From assembly GCA_015680685.1 (NCBI GenBank), contig MNCI01016594.1:43502-107501 (forward strand): DNA of 64,000 nt, given 5' to 3'. Origin of the DNA: Gnetum montanum (lineage: Eukaryota; Streptophyta; Gnetopsida; Gnetales; Gnetaceae). Every line of letters begins with the position of its first letter. Position 1 is the first letter of the stretch. Shown one piece after another: positions 58,336 to 64,000 of the stretch. The notes below the pieces were generated by a model. The model saw only the letters and a list, made by a program, of their open reading frames with translations, did no database searches and was not told where the DNA came from. A program made the translations under genes and the position numbers.

Positions 58336-59969
58336 TTGGGTGATAGCTTCTTGACCAAAAATTTGTCTAAGTGTCAACATGAGACAAGTTTTTTCTAAGT
58401 ATTAGTACTATGCTCACTACCCTAGAGCATAGTCAGCCAATGGGGGAGCATAGGTAGCTCCAAAGATTGATTTTTTGCAATTTTTCCTAAGTTTCATCGC
58501 AAAGTAAGAAGTTGAAGATTTTTCTAAGTGTTGGGACTATGTTCTCCACTGCACTAGAGCATAGTTAGCTTAGTAGAGAGCGTAGTTAACACTAGAGGCC
58601 AATTTTGCAAATTTTTCTAATTGTCAAGCCACCAACTGTAGATTTTTCTAAGTGCTGAGACTACACTCTCCACTACACTGGAGTGTAGTCAAGCATAGTT
58701 GACATGGAAGAAACAATTTGATAGAAATTTTTCTAAGTGCTGAGACTATGCTTTCCACCAAATTAAAGCATAGTTAAGCATAGCAAATTGGAAGCTAGAT
58801 TTTGCAAAAAATTTCTAAGCACTGGGATTATGCTCAACCCTAGTTGGGAGTGTAGTCAACCTCCTGTGGAGAGCGTAGTTAGTGAACATTCACTATTCTG
58901 CAAAAATTTATCTAAGTGTTGGACTATGCTCTCCCCCAGTCTAGAGAATAGTTGAGCATAGTCAGCCAAAATAGCATCCAATGGCTTTCATAGTGCTACA
59001 GTAGCATTCAGCTCAACTCCAACACACCTAAAGAAAGTGTAGTTGGAAAAAATGCATCTTTGTTGTAATCCCCTTCACCTCCAAATTGTAACTATGCTAT
59101 ACCCCCCTCAAGATAGTGGATAGCATAGTCTTGGAGCATTGTCTTCAAAGTTGCATTTTTTTACATTGTTCAGGTACATTGTGATCTTTTCAGCACATGC
59201 GCATGCAATTGGTAGTGTAGTCATAGTCTGGTAGTCTCGTAGTGTCCATTGGAGCACACCAGAGCATAACACTACTTGATTCAGTGGAGAGTGTAGTTGG
59301 GTGTAGCATAGTCCCAACCATCCCACTACAATGTGGAAACTGATCCACATTCCACGGGAACACTAGGCCTATAAATATTCCAACCCTTTACATTTTAGGG
59401 GTTTATAAATTTAAAAGTTGGCATTCTAGGCATTTGGCATTTTGGGCAAGACAATGCATGCACACACCAATGTAGCTCACTATAGACAACATAGTCCATT
59501 GCACATTATGGTGGCCAACCCAACAGACACAAACATCATGGCAAAACACCCTTGAGACTATGAATATGTTCTCCATTATGCCTACTATACATCATGTACC
59601 TTCTCATCCCTATTTGGGGTGGTGTTGCTTTCTCTCTCGCTCTCTCCCCTCTACATTTTTTAGCATTTTTACTTTCATTTTGACATTTTACTTGTATTTT
59701 TGGTTATTTTAATGCATCACCATGCATTGACACCTTCATTTTTGACTGAAAACCTTGACTATGCTCACCCATGTTGACATCGCAAACACCATGCAAACAC
59801 TTAACACCATTTGACATTGCATTTCATAAGTCCCTATTCAATAAACAAGACCATTATGGACACCCCATCTCTACCTCTAGTAGGTTCTCACATAGATGCG
59901 GGGTTAGGGCTATGCACTCACAAACCTCTTGGTGTTCCATTCTAGCCATCAATGTTTTTGGTGACTACA
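58255..59969 (+). repeat. 3' LTR region of the Tat-like element
   Basis: Right part matches 41790-42496. Ends …GACTACA at 59969, where the 5' copy ends …TGCTATA. The start is marked by an inverted repeat (58253-58333). Confidence 0.6.
58377..59010 (+). repeat. about six degenerate 90-125-bp repeats with ACTATGCTC/GAGCATAGT palindromes
   Basis: Each unit has TTTTTCTAAGTG[CT]TG[AG]GACTATGCTCTCC, then 15-25 bases, then GAGxxTAGTxxAGCATAGT. The two halves are inverted repeats of one another. Units lie near 58390, 58530, 58650, 58728, 58812 and 58908. Confidence 0.75.
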
Positions 59970-60770
59970 CATGAATCCTTTGTATTGTGTCAGTATTTCT
60001 TTCTATGTCATCCTAGAATGAATGAAAATTAATGGGAAATTAAAATTTTAATTTAGGAACATGGTCTAGATTATAACTACTAATCTTAGATGTTAGTTCA
60101 TCTAAAGCTAGATATGCCTGTGTTGCTAACTTTGCAATGCAAGCATTTATGAAGCTAGAAACTACTTCTAATGTAATTTTAGGTGCTCAAAATTCAAAAG
60201 GAAACTCATCATAATCATTATCATGAATATCTAATTGTCTTGGATTCTTTGAATATGGACATAAGTGGTTTGTTTCTTTGATTAGTAATTGGATAATTGT
60301 TTTTGTTTTACTTTGGTTTCAAGGTCAATTCATGCTCTAATGATTACATGTTTTTATTATTTATAGGCCTTGGGATATGATTGTGATGGCTTTGAAGATG
60401 ATGTTGATGGTGGTCTTTCTCCTCCTCTTTCCATGGCTTAGTTTTATCCACTCATGGACTCATTATATTCTATTTTTGTTATATTTTTATAGTTTTCTTT
60501 AGCTATCATAGCCCTAGATACCATGTATTATTTTTGTTGTTTTCTATTGCATAGTGCAACTATGGCTATGGACATTTTATTTTATTTTATTTATTATTGT
60601 CATATAGTGTTACTATGGCTACTATTTTGGTTATGGTTAAAACACATTTTTTTGCTTTTTATGTTTAATATTTTCCTCTAATAGGGCTATAAAGTAAAAT
60701 TTGGCACTATGACGTAATAAATAAAATATGTAAAATGATGTTTAATTGTTAAAGTTAAAATTGGTCATGC
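59970..60770. other. unassigned between two Tat-like elements
   Basis: AT-rich. A short + strand stretch near 60368-60440 reads LGYDCDGFEDDVDGG and stops; I do not recognise it. The right part should belong to the pro-RT interval of the minus-strand element. Confidence 0.35.
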
Positions 60771-60805
60771 TGTATATGCAAAGAGGAAGGAAGAAAATAC
60801 ACATA

Positions 60806-60997
60806 TTCATTAGTTTTAGACCCTAGTAGGCCATGATGTCACTAGTTTTAGTTCCTAGCATGCCATGGTCTGACTAGTTTTAGACCCTAGTAGGCCATGA
60901 TGTTGCTAGTTTGAGGCCTTCGTGGGCCATGGTGTTTCAAATTTTAGGCCTTAAAAGGCCATGGTGTTGCTAGTTTTAGACCTTAGCAAGCCATAGT
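60806..60997 (-). repeat. tandem array D, inverted relative of array A
   Basis: About six units of CTAGTTTTAGACC…AGGCCATGxTGT on the + strand, the reverse complement of the ATGGCCTTAAACTAG unit of array A. It lies downstream of the protease of the minus-strand element, as array A does in the plus-strand element. Confidence 0.8.
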
Positions 60998-61259
60998 TAC
61001 TCTTGTCTAGTTAGCATGGGATGATCTCAAAAGAGCATATGAGAATAAAATGAGTAGAGAAACATGATACAAGGCTATAAAAGTAAATAAATGATTATTA
61101 ATAAAGGAGGGGGTAAAGTTTTGAGTATGAATTTGTCACTTGATCTTTAATATATCAAGGAACCCCTTTTGTATGATTCTATTCTCATCATTCTTCTGTT
61201 TTGATATGGCAATCAATGATTGTTTTCATTGATCATTTAATGTTGCAGAATTAACAATG

Positions 61260-61770
61260 TTAGTACTGTTAGCAATGTTATTGTTATTAGTGGTTCTAGC
61301 TTGGATGTAGAAAGTTTCGTCTTGGAACTTCACCTCTAAACTTCATTTTATGTTAACATTCTAAATGGATGGCAAAGACATGTTATCCCCATGAATCATG
61401 ATTTCACCATCATTTTATGGTAAGTGAATCTCTTGATGTATAGCAGATGAAACTTCTTGAAGCTTCACTAACCATGACTTTCCTATGATCAAGTTGAAAC
61501 CTAGTGTCTCTTCAAATACTAGGATGTTGGTAGATATGGGAAACTATTCCCTGGCTACAAAATCCAAGGAGAAAGAACCTTGAATTGCTACTTGTAACCC
61601 ATTGAATGACTTGAGCATAGAGGTAGAGGTTTTTTGGATGTTTTTGGTTAAGCCTAGTTTTTCAAAAATGGTATATGGTATTATACTGGTTGCTATCCGA
61701 TCATCTACATGAACATGATGAACATTATACTTGCCAACACATATGGTAATGATGAGAGGAGCAAATAGAA
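61260..61770 (-). pseudogene. protease of the minus-strand Tat-like element
   Basis: Reads VDDRIATSIIPYTIFEKLGL (about 61735-61675; Gly of the D-x-G triad changed to Arg), LKSFNGLQVAIQG, FNLIIGKSWLVKLQEV and IHQEIHLP. It corresponds block for block to 46065-46430 and has few stops. Confidence 0.8.
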
Positions 61771-62279
61771 CTTCCCCAATTCATGGGTCAACCTTCACTT
61801 CATTGCCATGAAAGATAAGCATGAATTAATGATTGTCCCCTCTAAGAAAGGTTTGCTCAATGAAAAAGTGAATGGATTATTTGGTGACAGACATGTCTTC
61901 ACTCATAGGAATAGAAGTTAACATTTCATCTTGCACATCTCTATGAGCAGAAGAAGTTATGTCTAGGTTGTATAAGTTTAGTGATGTGTTTTTTATTTTA
62001 GGGATCATTTAGCTTGTTTCATTGTTGTGAGAAAATCCTTTTTCTTGGCATTTGATGTTTTAGCCTTGGTAGTTTTAATTTTTCCCTTTCTCTCTAGAAT
62101 TTTTGGCTTATGTTTCAATGTATGTGGCTTGGACCTCTTGTTCATGGATATCGCTAATCTTGGTATAGGTTTTGATGGGTAAACTTGCTCCTAAGTCTTT
62201 TGTTATTAACTACCTTTAATGGGTTTAGTTTTTAGTTTGGTGATAGGTTAGTTTCATCACCTTTGTAGTGATGGTTTTT

Positions 62280-62600
62280 TGTTAATCATTGAGTTATTGG
62301 CCACAATAGTAAGCCTTGGGTATGGTTCATCACAAGTTTTCTTGTTGAAGGTAGAGGGACTCGAATAATGAATAATTCCCTAGCCTTAGAAGGATTGATA
62401 GCACATTGTTTGGGTTGTGATGTTGAAGCCATTAAAAGGAAAACACCTATAATGAAAGGCTCTTTAGAGGGCATGGGTAGTGGTACTTGTATAATGAAGG
62501 GCTCTCTAGGTTATATGTTCTGGGGTTGGGTACTAGCTGGTGGTATCTTGATGAAAAATGATTTCCTAGGAGGATTAAATCATTTGGTCACTATAAATAA
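62280..62600 (-). pseudogene. gag-protease linker with four PFII-type repeats (minus-strand Tat)
   Basis: Minus strand reads KSFFIKIPP, EPFIIQVPLP, EPFIIGVFL and ELFIIRVPLP, about 12-28 residues apart. The plus-strand element has the same kind of motif at 45270-45390. Confidence 0.6.
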
Positions 62601-62639
62601 GGTAATGATGTAAGAGTTATTTTTGGATTTTGGAAGTTG

Positions 62640-63950
62640 GGCTCATTCAACACTAGCTCTTCATGGTCGATCATCTTCTAGAGATCATCTTTAAGGACTA
62701 TGAAAAGATTAGTGTCATGACCAGCTAGTTGGTAATAATGGAAAAGCCTATCTAGTATAAAGTACATTGGTAGTCTTAAATCATCTTTGTTCATTATCAT
62801 TGGATCCCTAGCTATCTCAAAAACATAATCATGCCTCTTATGAGCTTTCTCATATAGTTTTTTGTGCTAACTATGATTGTCTTTAAAAAACTTTTCTAGA
62901 AGCTTCGAGGTTAAAAACTATTCTAAAAGCTTAGAGGGCTTCATAAGCAACTTAGTGTATTTAGACCTCTCCTTATGCTCAAATTTTGATATTAGTTGGT
63001 TAGAACTATATGAAATAGATGGTTTTGACAAGTTAGAAGATGTGTTGCATGATGGAGAATTTCACTTCTTTACTTATATTGTATCCTTGGACACTATTGT
63101 CACAATTTTTTGCACTTGTTTAGTATTTAGTTCTTGTAGGCCACATAGGTTGGATCATTGCTAGGTTCTACAACCTATTCTATGTTCTTGATTTGTGAAA
63201 AGGATTGGCTTAGTTGTTGAGGATCTAAATAGTAAAGCTTTAACTTGATGAATTCATTAATAGCTCCCTTTAAGATGGCTAAGAGATGGGTCTTAGAGAT
63301 GAACTTGGGAATTTTATTGAGCATTGCATTCCATCTTTTAATAAACCTTTGGATAGGTTCAAGTGGACCTTGCCTCTCTTTCATGAGTTAGTTCAATGTC
63401 ATATTACTCTTTAATTTTTATCTGAAGTGGTTGATAAATTGGTTTATCAAGTCATCAAGGGAAGAAATAGAACCTCTAGGTAAGGTTCGATACTAGTATA
63501 GAGGTTTTCCTTTTAAAGACATAGTAAAAATATATATTATTATGTGGGGTCATGCTTACAATAGAAGATATTTAGAATGGAAGGTGATAAGGTATGTGTT
63601 GGAATCTCCTTCATCATTGCATTTGGAGAAGTTTAGGATAGACATGCCTATGTATAGTATGATTTGAGGAATGGTAGGGCTCATAGGATCATCCTAGTAG
63701 AAGTTCATGACCTTCATCATTTGTGTTGTACTAACCTTGAATTTTCACAACTTCTCAATAAGTTTTTGATCAGTTGAAAGACTTGATCCAAACCATGTGG
63801 AGCTTCTAAGAGCTACATTTGTGATTTTTGTGGAATGGGCAATGTTATACATTGGAGGGATCATGTACTTACCATTGTAGGAGGAGTAAACATGGAGAAT
63901 GAGATTTTTACTAGAACACAAAAAACAAAGTGGTTGTAGAAAATGAATGG
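62640..63950 (-). pseudogene. gag of the minus-strand Tat-like element
   Basis: The open frame 63384-63175 reads MKERQGPLEPIQRFIKRWNA, then FISKTHLLAILKGAINEFIK, matching the plus-strand gag at 44330-44470. Upstream LDxFINQFINHFR precedes it. Downstream ILDRLFHYYQLAGHDTN (about 62730-62690) is the knuckle-like motif with its first Cys replaced by Phe and His by Tyr. Confidence 0.75.
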
Positions 63951-64000
63951 ATTATGTAATACATGTGGAATTTGAATTATAAGAGAAGGACTACTAATCA

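Larger units (their letters stand above)
39546..59969 (+). mobile_element. giant Tat/Ogre-like Gypsy element, plus strand, about 20 kb
   Basis: Similar LTR-like regions (best 41790-42496 against 59304-59969) flank gag, protease, a roughly 6.7-kb interval, RT, RNase H, a second RNase H and integrase. Two RNase H domains, pro separated from RT by an apparent intron, tandem repeats in the 3' region and great size are the marks of the Tat/Ogre group. Outer LTR limits are less sure than the inner ones; no target duplication was found. All coding parts are dead. Confidence 0.75.
60771..64000 (-). mobile_element. second Tat-like element, minus strand, gag-protease half
   Basis: Minus-strand order from the right edge: gag, knuckle, linker with PFII motifs, protease, array D. 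It is the same family as the element at 39.5-60 kb, in the opposite direction. Its 5' LTR lies outside the window; its RT half is not present to the left. Confidence 0.75.

Noticed and set aside
59970-59974. CATGA after the 3' Tat LTR as a target duplication, because ACATGAATC also occurs near 39525
   Set aside because: The left copy is not directly next to the presumed LTR start at 39546, so the match is likely chance.
60361-60440. Asp/Gly-rich frame as the end of a DNA-transposon transposase
   Set aside because: Too short and without a second recognisable block; no terminal inverted repeats seen.

Overview
The window looks like nuclear DNA of a seed plant with a very large, slowly purged genome; a conifer or other gymnosperm fits best. 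This is inferred from AT-rich sequence, one intron-rich plant gene, and heavily decayed LTR retrotransposons and a LINE filling nearly everything else. The only gene that looks intact is a microtubule plus-end protein of the EB1 family: eight coding exons between 4376 and 10821 on the + strand, 345 residues, with a mitosis-type MSA promoter element about 410 bases upstream and one GC-AG intron.

Layout. 1-1100: left-edge remnant of a minus-strand LTR element, with an initiator-Met-type primer binding site (PBS). 1450-3640: minus-strand LINE relic (endonuclease then reverse transcriptase, RT). 3650-11160: EB1 gene with promoter and 3' UTR. 12300-17300: plus-strand Copia relic. 17400-38400: a nest of at least three layers. 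A minus-strand chromovirus-like element (gag remnant at 37.7-38.4 kb, chromodomain remnant at 17.85-17.97 kb) is split by a minus-strand Athila-like element (18004-37688, gag but no recognisable pol). That element is split in turn by a plus-strand relative (22157-35049) with LTRs, a tRNA-Asp-type PBS, gag-pro-RT-RNaseH-INT, an extra coiled-coil-rich 3' ORF, and a 5-bp target duplication differing by one transition. About 39.5-60 kb: a giant plus-strand Tat/Ogre-like element with gag, protease, a roughly 6.7-kb interval that is probably an intron, then RT, RNase H, a second RNase H and a partly deleted integrase. 60.8-64 kb: the gag-protease half of a second Tat-like element of the same family on the minus strand, running off the right edge.

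The most unusual object is at 47437-51041, inside the pro-RT interval of the Tat-like element: a decayed multi-exon gene on the opposite strand. It has five short introns (77-121 nt) with GT-AG ends, and four of them join the flanking exons in one reading phase. Its stops lie almost wholly at codons that a C-to-T change makes from CAG, CAA, CGA or TGG. Its region around 49.7-49.9 kb, followed by a coiled coil and an acidic/proline-rich tail, resembles in layout the sense-strand extra ORF of the Athila-like element at 31-34 kb.

Apart from EB1 every coding region here is broken. Stops are dominated by TAG, and CTAG is conspicuously common, as expected from long-term deamination of methylated CHG and CG sites. 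All boundaries and homologies were read by eye; no search or alignment program was run.
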